Positions 34,777 to 47,153 of a stretch of 64,000 bases of DNA are shown here, piece after piece (within the stretch, counting starts at the first letter, position 1; every line of letters begins with the position of its first letter). The translations under genes were made by a program, and so were the position numbers. The stretch lies in assembly GCA_021613535.1 (NCBI GenBank), contig CP075492.1, forward strand, positions 15,996,001-16,060,000. The letters run 5' to 3'. Source of the DNA: Adineta vaga. Taxonomy: Eukaryota; Rotifera. The notes under the pieces were generated by a model. It searched no databases. It saw only the letters and a program-made list of their open reading frames with translations, and was not told the origin of the DNA.

Positions 34777-36263
34777 AATAATCGATCGATCAATGATAGC
34801 TTTAGTTATAACTAAGGTCTCTCAAATAATAATCCTATATTTTGTGTCAATGAGAAAGAAATGAATCAAATAGAAATTTACTAACTCATAGAATAAAGTG
34901 AATATTTGATATACCGTCTTCCTACGGTTTTTTTCTGAGAGAGAGAAAAAAAACGAATGAATTTAGTAGTTGCATCGTTCAAAACGGAAGGCAAACATGA
35001 ATTGGATTCCGTTGAATAATAGTGTTAATCATGATTTGCTTTTGATAAAGATCATTATGCTATTGTGTTTCTTTCTTTGACGTCAAATAAATGATTAGTT
35101 AGTGATGATAATTTATTTCATGTTATATACGAATGAGCTGCTCTCTTTCATTGATACTTATATATTAGATTCTTCTAAAATATCGAACAGTTTCAATTTA
35201 TTTAAACTCAGCTGCGTCATAAGCATTCTAGTGATTTTAAAATCAGTTGACATAGCAATGCTGATACACAGATTCAAACATTGTAGAAATCGATAAACAT
35301 TTCTTTATCACTAAAGAGATAAAAAAAATAAGAATTTATGTTTTATTTTCATTCTCATCCTCTCGTATACAAATGAAATCATTACTAATAATTAAACTAT
35401 TTCAATTTCTTAGTCTTCTAACTCATCCTTACTCTTATACTAATTTCCTCTTGGGTTCATCATTTGCATTTGTTTCCGAGAAAATTCTTTTTATTTTTTG
35501 CAAATCGCTGACATAATTGGTACAAATGTAGTATCAATCGTATTGCACAAGCAGTCACGAAATCTATTGCTTGAAAAGTGCATCTTCAACGTTCGTACTT
35601 GTACAACTCATTTGCATAGAACTCTCATCGTCACTTTTCTTGACCATGAATTCAGCATAAAATTCAGTTTTATCAGGATTGCCTCAAGGAAAGTAAGTAT
35701 TTCGAGTAAACCTGATGTACAATACCATATCCCCAGTCCCTATCTCGTAGAATCTGCGTTGTAACTAAACAACCCCTTCCACATTTTATACATTTGTATT
35801 TCACAATATTGTTAGAGAATATAAAAGAAGAAGAAGAAGAAGAAGAAGAATGTGAGAGTTGCTGATAACTTCGACTGTGCATTGTGTCGTATTGAAAAAT
35901 TGTTAGATAAGAAGAAAAAAAAGATTAGAAATATTATGATACTAAACTGTGTCGCATTAGAACACATGTGATATAAATATATGATTGGACGAAGAATATC
36001 TATAATTTATAAACATAACAAACTACGTGTTTTTCTTCATTACACATACGAAAAAAAGAAATGTAAAAGCAATCATGCGATTCATATATTGGTTTTCAAC
36101 AAAATCATCCAAAGAGAAAAGAATCATTGATAGAAAAGGCGAAGTTTTGTTTACTGAGAGTAACGTCTCAGACATTCCATCATAACTCAGAAAGAAAACT
36201 ATAACTAAATAGTATATTTCTAGGAATAATTTTTGAATCTTTTTTAAAGATAAGATCTAATAT
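34777..36263. other. intergenic, about 1.5 kb
   Basis: This lies between the divergent Kelch and ceramidase-like genes. It contains a GAA/AAG trinucleotide run at about 35825-35851. Open frames at 35102, 35498 and 35673 run through simple sequence or start without ATG. I see no gene. Confidence 0.4.
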
Positions 36264-37094
36264 ATGGAATTTAAAAAAAATTATCTTATCTTTACTATTC
36301 CATTCATTGTTTTCATATTTACATTATCAATATGTTTAATAGCGATTCGATATGAATGGACAGGTCAATCAAAACAAACAACGACTGGTTATTGTGAAAA
36401 AGCTCAACAAGGATGGATCAAAGAACCTATAAATACATGGAGTTGTTTGGGTTTCATAGTTATCGGTTTAATTATTGCTAGTCAAATGCAATGGGGATCA
36501 TTGAAAAACAATGCAAACATTTTTACTCGAAGTGATTTCATGCCCATATTTTTTTCGTCATTAGTTATTTGTCTTGGTCCAGGTTCCATGGTCATGCATG
36601 CTACTTATACACAATTGGGTGGTCAATTAGATCATCTTTCAATGAGTTTCGTCGCTGCTTTTCTCGTTGCTTACAGTGGACAACGATTGTTTTGTACAAA
36701 TATAAAATATTTCGCAATTATTTTTATCTTCGTTCTTATCACATGTGAAATCTCAGTACAACTAACTATTAAAATTCCAATGCTTGGAGCAATTGATAAT
36801 TTAGTTTTTGCCATTTTTATCCTATTAACATTTATTATAGAAATATTAATTGTTTTCTATCAACATTCCAATATAAAGAAACGATGGGGTATCGCCTGTT
36901 TATGTACATTTTTAATCTCATTTTTTATTTGGAATCTATCAAAAAATTATGGTCTACTATGTGATCCCAATTCCTTATTTCAAGGCCATGCTACATGGCA
37001 TTTACTCGATGCTCTCGCTCTTTATTTTCTTTTTCTATATTATATTAGCGAAAATAATACTGATCAATACTATCTGTTAGAAGAAACGAAATAA
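36264..37094 (+). CDS. ceramidase-like CREST-family membrane protein
   Basis: A single exon of 276 residues with seven helices. It has the CREST-superfamily hydrolase pattern: a Ser and His in GPGSMVMHATYTQLGGQLDH (S..H after helix 2-3, then D in QLDHLSM) and the final HATWHLLDAL near helix 7, together a zinc site plus catalytic residues as in alkaline ceramidases. The N-terminal CEKAQQGWIKEPINTWSCLG matches the E..N..SN entry motif only in part. The likely reaction is hydrolysis of ceramide or a related amide in an internal membrane. Similar short intronless forms occur in bacteria, so horizontal origin is possible. Intact. Confidence 0.72.
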   Translation: MEFKKNYLIFTIPFIVFIFTLSICLIAIRYEWTGQSKQTTTGYCEKAQQGWIKEPINTWSCLGFIVIGLIIASQMQWGSLKNNANIFTRSDFMPIFFSSLVICLGPGSMVMHATYTQLGGQLDHLSMSFVAAFLVAYSGQRLFCTNIKYFAIIFIFVLITCEISVQLTIKIPMLGAIDNLVFAIFILLTFIIEILIVFYQHSNIKKRWGIACLCTFLISFFIWNLSKNYGLLCDPNSLFQGHATWHLLDALALYFLFLYYISENNTDQYYLLEETK

Positions 37095-37521
37095 AATCAA
37101 TTAAGATCATCGACACTTGTTATTTAATGAGATAATCAAATACGAAAGGGTGTGGGTCTGAAGTAAAAAGGAAAGACCTACATTCGCACTCTCACTCAAA
37201 ATACATTGAACATTTACTATCAATATAGTTTTGGTTTTGTTTTCTTGTTCACTTATAGTATTTATTGTCAATAAAGAACATATTTGTCTTATTTGTGCGT
37301 TTAACTCTAAACGGTTTTTGGTGAGCACCTATCCTAAACCGAACAATTAAAATTCCAATAACCTCTTAGCAAAAATATCTTTTGATTTCAACATGTAATT
37401 TTTCGAAAAGAGTCTTTATTTGTCAGAAAACCAAAACGATTTACAACCAAATTCTTAAGATATAACATGAACGAGTATGACGTGAGATGTTAACAGATTC
37501 TATGTAAGACAATAAATTATC
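37095..37521. other. intergenic with hairpin and dispersed repeat
   Basis: This lies between two convergent genes. It holds GGGTGTGGGTCT facing AGACCTACATTCGCAC at 37148-37187, and at about 37255-37325 a 70-bp sequence (TTATTGTCAATAAAGAAC..CTAAACGGTTTTTGGTGAGC) that recurs at 39468-39538. Confidence 0.5.
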
Positions 37522-39177
37522 CTATCGAATTCTTTGATCTAATCGTCTTTTAAAACTTTGAAATACTTTTTTACCTAAAAAGGTCATATCCAAGCTTAAA
37601 TGAGTCAATTTCGGACAATGTTGACGTATATCATTTAAATAGCAAGAATTCTTTCGTGAATATATTGCCAAAAATTGTTTGTCACAGATAAATGTCATTT
37701 GTTGTAAATCGGATAAGACTTGTGACAGTTGAAAGAAAAACGTCGAATGAAATATTGGTGGGTATGACCTAGGAGTAGCACTTTCATAGTCCGACGACGA
37801 CGATGATGATGATGATGATGAAACAATAGCATCGTTAATTGTATGCTCGCGGGTCGTTAAACATTTAATTTTGTTTGAATATTTTTTTTCGGGAAATAGA
37901 TTTTCTAAGTGAATAATCGTTGATTGTGTATCATTGCTTCGAATAAATATAGTATCTAGATGTGGTGATTGAGCTATAATTTTTGCTATTATAGAATATT
38001 GATGAGATTTTTCATAACCTTTTACCACACAATTAAGTTCTAATTGTTTTAAATTGTTAAATTTATCATCATCTTTAATCGAGTGAAATTCGGAAGGAAA
38101 ATGTTAAACAATTTTGTGGACAGTTATAGAAATTGAATGGCATTCGAAAAGTTCTTTTAAAGTTGAATATGTATTGACATCTAATGAGAAGCTATGTTGC
38201 TTCATCTCTATTAATAATGGTTTAGGTTTTGGAAGAGTAAAAAATGAATAATATTTCGAATTTGGTAATTGTATAATATTGGAAAATCGATGATCAGGTT
38301 GATGAATAGTGAGAATATTGTAATTACATATTTGAAGATGAGTAAAATTATTCATTAGCGATTGAAATTGTTCATAATTGGAGAATTCTTCTGGAGCTTT
38401 TCTTATAATTAATGTTAACTCATGGATTTGATTCTTAAAAAGATCGAATACATTATTTATTAGTTCAAAATTTGCTCGATAACATTTATCATAGTCAATT
38501 TCGATCTGTAACTTTTCAAATATAATGGGCAATCCTTCTAGATTTACATCTTCCGTATGATAATAATTTGAAATTAATAAATTTAATTGCACAACATTTG
38601 GCATTATCTTATATATGTCTAATAGTGTTTTAGGAGAATCTATCTTCATTGTAAGACATTTGATATGGGGCATTGGTTGAATATCATCAAGATAAGTGAA
38701 TGAAATATAAGACTTGTTCTGTACGATCAGTTTGGTTAACTCTCGTGATGCATTCGTAGCTATAAATTTAAGTGTGTGTTTGTCTTCTAATTCAAGTGAA
38801 AGTTCTGACAAGGTTGGTAAGGATAGAGCATCGACGAGAAATGTATTATTCTTATTATCTAGCAGATTGCCAATTATTGTCAATGATTGCAGGCCAGTTA
38901 GTTGATGAATATGAGGACATAGTGACGATAAATTATGTTTTACGGTGAGTTTGAGAGAGCGTACTATTGATCCTTGTATAGGTATAATCTTTTGTATGAA
39001 TAACAGAAATTGTTTATGAGATAGACTTGGTTGTGTCAGATCAATGTCGCATAAATAATATTCTATCATCTGTTGAAAACGTTGATTTAAATTGAAAAAA
39101 CTATGGAATATATCGAATTGATGTAAATAAAGAAAAATGAGCAAATGTAACTCGTTGGGTAGAGATTCCATATTCAT
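37522..39177 (-). pseudogene. F-box/LRR-like gene split by one stop
   Basis: One continuous minus-strand frame runs from the ATG at 39177 to the stop at 37522 and is interrupted only by TAA at 38104-38106. The first part starts with an F-box (MESLPNELHLLIFLYLHQFD) and continues with leucine-rich repeats (GLQSLTIIGNLLDNK, MPNVVQLNLLISNYY). After the stop the same frame goes on: HFPSEFHSIKDDDKF, NLKQLELNCVVKGYEKSHQY, a poly-Ser run, and CPKLTHLSLDMTFLGKKVFQ. The two open pieces are exactly 25 codons apart in the same phase, so the stop is the only lesion. The intact product would be about 550 residues, acting as a substrate receptor of an SCF ubiquitin ligase. The first 357 residues might still be made. 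Confidence 0.8.
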
Positions 39178-40536
39178 TTCTTTTTGTGTTGTTAATATAT
39201 GTGAACAGAGAGAAACAACAATGTAAAGTTTTTGAATTCACAGCACAGAAATAGTGTATGCGTGCATGAAGAAAAATCAATCAATTTATTTTTTTTTCTT
39301 TTCCATAGAAATAGAATAAGAAAAATATGGTGCAATAACTCTTATTCACTTGAATACTGTGACCAATAGAAATTATGGATGTCGTACTGGTATGAGAAAA
39401 CTTCTGTTCACGAAGACATCATCACAAGGTGCGTAATGAAAAACAATCCAGTACCCACACCGACACTTGATATTTATTGTCAGCAAAGAACGTATTTGTG
39501 TTATTTATGTATTTAACTTCAAACGGTTTTTGGCGAGCAAGTGTTCATTTTATATCTTATGCAGCTAACTACGTCACATTCAAATGGGCTTAACACTGCT
39601 TTCAAATACCTATACATAATTTTCACAGGCCTCTTTTCCTGAACAATGAAAATCCAATTCAGTGAGATCTTCGGTAAACGAAGAAGACTACACCGCGGTG
39701 GACTCTGGATCATAGAGAAAGAGATCTGTCGGAGGAAACGTTTACTCGGCGATAGAAGCCCATCTCAATGAGATCTTCGGTAAACGAAGAAGGCTGCACT
39801 GTGACAGATTCTACAGCGTCGAGAAACAGATCCATTGAGGCAATAGTTGCGATAGAGCTCTATTCGAGTAGAAGTGATTGCTAACTAATGTTTTCATCAA
39901 AGCTCATGATTTCGGAATCTTGATGCTGTATATGCCAGTTGATTCGTCTTTATAGGTTTGGTTGGTGCGATTAGAATGTAGGTTAGTAAAATCTTTATTC
40001 AGATTAGTACACAATAAGATAAAGTGTTCATAATGTTAATTTTATGGTAATAATCGACGAAGCATTTGTAATTCATAAATAGCGGATTGATAAATACCTA
40101 TAATGAAACGAAAAAAGTAGGACTACTATTTACTCCGATGTTCGACGAGCGAATGAAAAAGAGTGTATTTCATACATCGACTCGTTGACGAAGTAGCGAG
40201 CTATGGATGAATGAGCTTGTTTTTTTCCACGTTCTTCTAGAATAATGTATATACGTGTATTTCGATTTTATGACGATATGAATCATTGGTCTCTTTGAAA
40301 CGTATATACGTAGGTGTGCAGAACTGGATGATGTCTTTTATATATTGATTTCATGATTTTCCTGAATATTATGCATAGTAGAAACGTACCGAAAAATAAA
40401 AACATCGAAAATAACAAAGTCTGTTCATGAAACGAAACATATCGGTTAGTAATTCTGACCATAATCAATTGAAGAATAGTAGTTTCGGCATAGGCACATG
40501 AAAGAATATGTTTGATTATTTTATTTCAAAAATGAA
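39178..40536. other. intergenic with tandem and dispersed repeats
   Basis: About 1.36 kb. It holds the second copy of the 70-bp dispersed repeat (39468-39538), a two-copy imperfect tandem duplication of period about 106 bp starting near 39660 (both copies begin GAGATCTTCGGTAAACGAAG), and a CCCACACC spot near 39451. No gene is recognised; open frames at 39519 and 40283 read over repeats. Confidence 0.45.
39660..39860. repeat. two-copy tandem repeat, period about 106 bp
   Basis: GAGATCTTCGGTAAACGAAG followed by AAG(A/G)CT(A/G)CAC occurs at 39664 and again at 39770. The rest of each copy is alike but diverged. Richer in G+C than its surroundings. Confidence 0.6.
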
Positions 40537-41886
40537 TTAAATGTTAACATGAGTTACAGGATTCTTGACAGCATTTCGTTCTGCTTCAAGTCTTAAATAT
40601 GGTCCTCTATATATAAATAAAATCGATGCACTTATAATAAAAAAACAAAGCATAAATATTGAAGATGGTATAAAAATCTGTCCGGATTTGTAAGTTGGTT
40701 CTAATTTAATTAAATCACCAAGAATAAAAATAAATATTCCACCAAGAATATTTCCTAAACACATTAAGAATCCTGTTGACCATTCTGGACGTATTGGATA
40801 TGTACATTCAACTGCACATTCAAATGAAACAGGCAATAATGGAAGTAAAAAGAAACCCATTAAACCAATCGAAACTGCCAATGAATAATATTGATTTGGT
40901 CGAAGAATCAATATAAAAAATACACCAGATCCACATGCACCAATTAATAAAATTTTCAAGATTAAACGATACGCATGTGTTTTATCCATAATAATTCCGA
41001 TAAGAAATGCACTGAATAGACCAGCAAGAATAACCATAGCACCGAATATACCTGCATCTTCACTAGTATATCCACTTGGTTGAATTAATTGAAATAATAA
41101 TGTTGTTATTGAATTAAACAATGCTAAACCAAGTGAAAAACCAATTAAAAGAATCATATATTGACGATTAAGTACTAAATTAACTAAATCTTCTTTTAAA
41201 TTAATTGTTTGATGATGTTCTTCAGATGATGATGGAGGTGTTGGAGGATCAGATTTGAATATAATCAATAATAATAATGTTGCTAGTAATGTTAAACCAC
41301 TTTCAATGATTAAAAGAAGAAAAAAATCTTGCCATGTTGGATTATCATTGATTATTAATGATGGAAGTAATGAGCCAATTGCTAAACCTATTGGATTTGC
41401 CATTGAACCAATAGCTGTTGCAATATCACGTTGTGATGGCGCAAACCAACGTGCTGCAAATAAAGCGGTAGAATTTAAAAAGAATGGTGCTGCTAGAGCT
41501 GGAAAGATTTGTCCGATAATTAATGGTATATATCCATAGATTGGATTGATTAATGCTAATAAACGAATAAAACTTCCAAGATTTAACAACGAACCAATAA
41601 TCATTATCATACGCATTGATAATTTTCTTGATAACCATATTGATATAATTGTACCGATTGGATAAAGAAATAAGAATACAATAGCTAATGTATTCACTTG
41701 AGTTGTTGTTACACTAAAAAATTTAGAAGTTTGTGATTCTATTGGTGCAAAAGTCATTCCACTGATTGCATTGGTAAATGTTGCTAAGATGTAAATTAAT
41801 AATTGAATCCATCGAATTTTATAAACACGATATTGTGGAATTTCTTCTACTTGAGTTGAAGAAGGTGAAACTTCTCTATCGGTCAT
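40537..41886 (-). CDS. MFS transporter, SLC49/FLVCR-like
   Basis: A single exon of 449 residues starting at the ATG at 41886 (MTDREVSPSSTQVEEIPQYR); the frame reaches further upstream only through a TTG. Twelve helices are visible. The first, RWIQLLIYILATFTNAISGM with TFAPI, matches the R-W-x-x-L..N....TFAPI start of the SLC49 group (FLVCR1/2, DIRC2, MFSD7). The GQIFPALAAPFFLNSTA segment and the GIIMDKTHAY loop also fit. Helix 10-11 has FECAVECTYP, seen in this group. Family members carry haem, choline or related metabolites across plasma or organelle membranes; the substrate here cannot be told. Intact. Confidence 0.82.
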   Translation of the reverse strand: MTDREVSPSSTQVEEIPQYRVYKIRWIQLLIYILATFTNAISGMTFAPIESQTSKFFSVTTTQVNTLAIVFLFLYPIGTIISIWLSRKLSMRMIMIIGSLLNLGSFIRLLALINPIYGYIPLIIGQIFPALAAPFFLNSTALFAARWFAPSQRDIATAIGSMANPIGLAIGSLLPSLIINDNPTWQDFFLLLIIESGLTLLATLLLLIIFKSDPPTPPSSSEEHHQTINLKEDLVNLVLNRQYMILLIGFSLGLALFNSITTLLFQLIQPSGYTSEDAGIFGAMVILAGLFSAFLIGIIMDKTHAYRLILKILLIGACGSGVFFILILRPNQYYSLAVSIGLMGFFLLPLLPVSFECAVECTYPIRPEWSTGFLMCLGNILGGIFIFILGDLIKLEPTYKSGQIFIPSSIFMLCFFIISASILFIYRGPYLRLEAERNAVKNPVTHVNI

Positions 41887-42078
41887 TTTTGTTATTATCA
41901 AACTGTGTTTTTTTGTGTGTTATTTCATTATATGCCTCACCTTGTTTATCACATTTCTTATCTTTAAAATATTATTTTTTTCTTCGGTATAGAACACTAA
42001 AACTATAAACCTGTTTAGTAAATGTAGAAAAACAAATCAGGAATTTTTATTTCAAAAAAAACAAAATTACAATAATAA

Positions 42079-45000
42079 TTACAAAAGATTACAAAATACT
42101 GAACATTCTTTTTCATCAACAAATGAAGATTGATGATGTAAAATAGATTTTTCTGATAGAGAAAAATGATTTGATACTTTAGGTATTTGTATAGATGGAA
42201 TTTGAAGTCTTTCTTTTTCAGTCTGAAAAGCGTTAACTAATTGATTCTGTAATTCTTCAAATGGACAATCTAATTTTCTTGATTCTTCATTCTCATACAC
42301 AAAAATCTCTTTCTCTACAATAACTACTGCATTTCCTTTGAAAATTGACACAAGAACTGCTACTGAAAGCCAATGAGAACTTCTTGTATCTAAATAAATT
42401 TCAAATAATTCAACTGAATTCAAATGAGAAAAGAGAAAACGATCGATATATTTGTACAATTCTTCAACAGTATGTGAATCTAATTGGATTAATATCGATG
42501 AAAAGGATAAAAGTTTCTTCAAAACAAAATCAATTGTTTGTAAATCCAAATGATTTTCATCATTTGAATAATCTAATCATTTCTTAATTACTAAATTACT
42601 TGCTGCCTTCTTACCTATTTTCTCAAGGGTTTCACATGCTGATTGTCTAACATGAATATTATCATCATCAAGCGCATATATTAACTTATTTATAATTTCA
42701 TCTGTTATAACTTTATTACCGATTTTTCCTAATGTTTGACATACTTTCATTCTCACATATTCTTCATCATCTTCAAAAGCGATCAGTAACTGATTCATTA
42801 CTACATTTGTTACTGCTTGTTCACCTATATTTCCTATAGTTTCACAAATACAACCTCTAACATAATGATTCTTATTTTTAATTAAATTTATTAACCTATC
42901 GATGATAAAATCTGTTTGAATTCTTTCACCTATCTTTCCAAGCGTTTGACAAGCAAATCTTCGTAAATCATTATTCTGCTCATCGAATATCATCAATAAT
43001 CTATTAATCATTTCATCTGTTGCATTACTTTCACATAGATTTACAAGTGTTAAACATGCATAGTGTCGAATCTGTTCATTCTTATTCGAAAGTACATTTG
43101 TTAATCTACTAATAACTTGGTTATTTTCGATTTTTCCTAAAGCTAACCAGGCATATTGATTCATATCTTCATGATCAATATGAGCAATTAATTTATGTAT
43201 AATATCATTATTAACTTGTTTTTTACTAATATCATCGAGAAAAATACAAGCATTCATTCGAATATTCTCATCATTATCTTTTGATTGATCGATTAATTTA
43301 GAAATAATTTTATTGGTCATTTTTGTTTCTCCTAATTTTCTATGAGTAATACAAGCATATCTTCTAACAGTCTCATTTTCATCTTCAAGAATAACGATTA
43401 ATTTTGAAATAATTTCATTTGTTTTCAATTTTTCTCCAAGAATTCCTAAAGTTTGACAAACACTCATTCGAACATAATCATTAACATCATGAAGTTTATT
43501 GATTAATTTCAATATTTTGACCAATTTTTTCAAGTGCAAAACAAGCTTGTTGTTTAACATGATCATTTTTATCTTGAAATCTTTCTATTAATCTACAAAT
43601 AACTTGATCAGTTGTGAGTTTTTCTCCGAGATTTCCTAACGCTCGACATGCATTCATTCTAACATATTCTCTCTCATCTTCAAGCGCAATTAATAATTTA
43701 TTAATGATTTCATATCCGAATAATTCTGAACCTATGTTTCCCAATGCATAACATACACTTCCTCGAACAAATTGATTTTCATCATCGATTTGACTCAATA
43801 ATTTATCGATTACTTCCTTTCTCATTACTTTCTCACCTATTTTTCCTAGAAGAACACATGTATTCTGTCGAATAAGTTGATTCTTATGTTCAACTTTACT
43901 AATTAATATTCTAATTAGATTATCTATACCTTTTGTTTTACTAATCTGTTCAAGTTCTCTAAATACACTTTGACAAACATCTTCATTCTCATCTTGAAAC
44001 GTATCGACTAAAGAATCAATTAATTCATTGTTTATAATTTCTCTACCTATATGTCCGAGAGCTTGACATGCATTGATTTTAACACATTCATCTTCATCTT
44101 TCAATAGACTTATTAATTTGTCAATAACATCATTTGTCCATATTTTCTTACCAATATTTTGAATAATTTGACATACATATTGTCTAATATAATTATTTTC
44201 ATTGTTAAATGCAATAATAAGATGATTAATCACTTGATTATTTGATGAATTTATTCCTAAATTTGAAATTGCTTGACATGCTGATTCTCTTACATGAAAA
44301 TCTTTATGATTCAATGTTTTAATAAGTAATTGAATTAATATTTCCATCGGATTTTCAAAGATTAATTTCGAAATAAAATGACAAACATTTATTTTAATAT
44401 TTGAATATTTATTTTCAAGTAATTTGATTAATAAATCATTCAATGAATTAAAATGTGTTAATGAAGATTTAAATTTGAATGAATTGAGAAATTGTTTCGT
44501 TAGAATATGATATTTTGTTGTTAATAGAAATTCTATCCATTTAATAATTGAATTAATTAATTGAATTTGTTCAAAATAATTTAAAATTAATTGAAAATGT
44601 TTGATTCCAAAATTGATTTTCATCAAGAAGATTTGATAGAAAAGAGAAAACTAATGAATAACGTTGATTATATTTATTCATTTGAATAAAATGATTGATT
44701 TTATTCGATGACGAATTCATTAAATATCGTGCAGTAAAATATTCTTGAAAACTATGAGAAAGAAAATAATAATCTTTATCCATTTGTGTTGTTTGATGTG
44801 TTTTTATAAGAATTAAACTTTCAATAAATGAAATATCTTTGAAAGATAAATTCATTTCATTAAAAACTGTTTTAAATCAACTTAATCGAAGAATAATTTG
44901 ATTGCTTTTCATTGAATTAAATGCTAAATTTTCTAAAAATAATAATTCAAGATTGAAATCATTTTGTCGATATAAGAATTGAATAATCATAGAATATAAG

Positions 45001-46255
45001 TTCGTTATAGTTAAATCTTTCATTTCTTCGAAATTGAATTCAATTAAAAGATTAGAAATTATATCAACATGAATTGGAATATGTAGAAAATTCCATAAAG
45101 ATGGATTTCGATTGATAATTTCCAATAGATTTCGATTGTGATGATTTAAACCTTTTAATTCTAATTGAATATCATAGGAAACATGACGAGTTTTCAATGA
45201 ATGAGCTGTTAAAATATGATTCGGTGTTTGAAGTAATTGTTTCAATAAGGAATTTAAATGTGGTGAAATATTTAAAATAATATCATCATAACCATCTATT
45301 ATCCATAATGTTGTTTTAATTGAAAAATATTTTCGAAAAAGTTTTTCATCTTCTTGAGAAAGATTATTTTTCAAAAGTTAGATCAAAAAGAGAATAAGTT
45401 TCATTGGGTGGATAATTTGCTATTGTTAAATGACGTAAAGAGATAAAAGCAACAAATTTATATTGTGACCATAATGAACCAATAGACCATTGATAAGTTA
45501 TATATTGACATAATATGGATTTACCCATTCCAGATGCACCAATTATTAAGATTTGTTTAGTTTTTTCGAAAATAGTTTTTAAATCTTGAAAATTATTGAT
45601 ATTATTGGAATTCTTAGTGAAATTGAAATAATTCTCATTGATTGGATGATATTCATTTGGATGAATAATTGATTGAATATGAGTATTTTCTATTTGGGTA
45701 TATTTATATTTGATAAATTCAATTAAATATGTTGGTTCAGAAATTGATTCAACTTGTACACATTGTTGATCTTGTAATTGTTTGATTAATTCGTTTGTTT
45801 TGATTTGAATAGATTCATCTGAATGATCTTTAAAGTTAATATATAAAAGACCAGCGGTAATTAATCCTAACCAATCGGATGGTTTCCATTCTTTTTCTTG
45901 AGTTACTATACAAGGAAGTATTCATTTTCGTCGTGTTTGAGCATATTTTAATTCAAGTTTACAATTATCCGATTCTTGATATTCTGGTAACATAAAACAA
46001 CAAACAATCGAAGCATTTTCAACACCTTTTGCCATACTAAACAAAACAAAAACAAAAAAAGAAGAAGAAAATTTCATTGAAAAATGAAAAGATTTTGTTG
46101 AAATACCTTTTATAAATATCAATTTTCATTCCTCCTTGAATATCAAACCAAACCGGAATTTTTTCTTTTCGTAATAAATCGTAGATTTTCATAACAATCT
46201 CTTGACTTTTCCAATTATACGATAACATAACATGCTCTTTTCCAGCAGCATTCAT
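42079..46255 (-). pseudogene. TIR-NACHT-HEAT protein gene, multiply broken
   Basis: Order on the minus strand: a TIR domain across one intron (46255-46107, then from about 46038), EHVMLSYNWKSQEIVMKIYD..MAKGVENASIVCCFM..NCKLELKYAQ; a NACHT-type P-loop (ILIIGASGMGKSILCQYITY, near 45540) with the Walker B-like TLWIIDGYDD; then about 25 HEAT/PBS repeats of about 31 residues (VRMNACRALGNLGEKLTTDQ type) to 42577; and a C-terminal tail ending 42079. Lesions: TGA at 45922-45924 after QTRRK, frameshift about 45370, TGA at 44877-44879, frameshift about 44600-44625, frameshift about 43500-43525, and TGA at 42577-42579. Sequence between lesions is well kept. An intact product would be an NLR-like sensor with a NAD-cleaving TIR; the key Glu (KLELKYA) is present. 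Confidence 0.85.
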
Positions 46256-46387
46256 CCTTTGATTTAAATAAATAAACTTAATAATATGAATATTCTATTC
46301 ATTTTTTTGCTCATCTTCTTGACAAAAATGTAATTGGTTAAAGTAGCATAGACATGATAATACTATAGCAACAGACAAGTTTTTTTT

Positions 46388-46433
46388 GACTTATATTTAA
46401 TTGAGCGATAAAAATATTGGAATGAGCAATAAA
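46388..46433. repeat. left terminal inverted repeat of the Mutator-like element
   Basis: About 45 bp, matching the complement of the right end with about four differences, all in the outer 20 bases. Confidence 0.75.
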
Positions 46434-46703
46434 AATAGTTGAAATGAGCAATAATCAAATTTAGCAATAAATATATTGAATGAGCAATATATATAATGAA
46501 TGAGGGATAATTAGATGAAATGAGCAATAATTAATTTAAATAAAATAATGTGTGTATAAAAAGGGCAATAATAATCCGTTCATTTAATACAAATGGCTCA
46601 ATCGAAACGTGTAGCAGACTATATGTTTGATTCTGAAAATGACACGGAAATGCAACCTTCAAGTAATAATGAGGATGAGGGTGTAGTGTGGGTGTGAGGG
46701 CGA

Positions 46704-46902
46704 GGGTGGGTCTGAATATAACAAAGACACCCACATCCACAACTTGCACCTGTCCATCATTCATGAAAAACTATGTTTGCAAGCACACCATTGGTATGTC
46801 CATTAGATTAAAATATTGCAAACCTCCAGCTGAGGCAAAAAATGTAGAAATTGGTACAAAAAGAAAAAGAGGAAGACCATCGAAAGCAAAAAAGCTTTAT
46901 TG
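46704..46902 (+). pseudogene. SWIM zinc-finger fragment of a MULE transposase
   Basis: The open frame has the SWIM pattern C-x-C-x(n)-C-x-H (CTCPSFMKNYVCKH), then IGMSIRLKYCKPPAEAKN and a Lys/Arg tail. It follows a G-rich hairpin-like sequence that replaced the transposase core. There is no ATG that joins it to the N-terminal MAQSKR piece in one frame. Confidence 0.6.
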
Positions 46903-47107
46903 ATTCAATGATTAGTTATATATATTCCATTTTTCTTTTTTTTCTTGCCAATTGTAAAGAAAAATAATTTAGTTTTTTTCTTTTTTGTTGCTCAAGTATG
47001 AAATTAATATTGTTACGTAGTAAACTATTTATTGTTCATTTAATATTATAAAATTGCTCAGATAATGTTTTCTTATTGCTCGAAAGTTACTGCTAAATCA
47101 TGTTTTA

Positions 47108-47153
47108 ATTATTGCTCATTCCAATATTTTTATTGCTCAAATAAATACAAGCC
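47108..47153. repeat. right terminal inverted repeat of the Mutator-like element
   Basis: Complement of the left end. TTATTGCTCATTCCAATATT is followed by TTTATTGCTCAA and AATACAAGCC, directly before the G plus poly-T flank. Confidence 0.75.

Noticed and set aside
35498-35882. Two opposite frames near a GAA run
   Set aside because: Poly-Ser and mixed text from simple sequence; starts lack ATG support.
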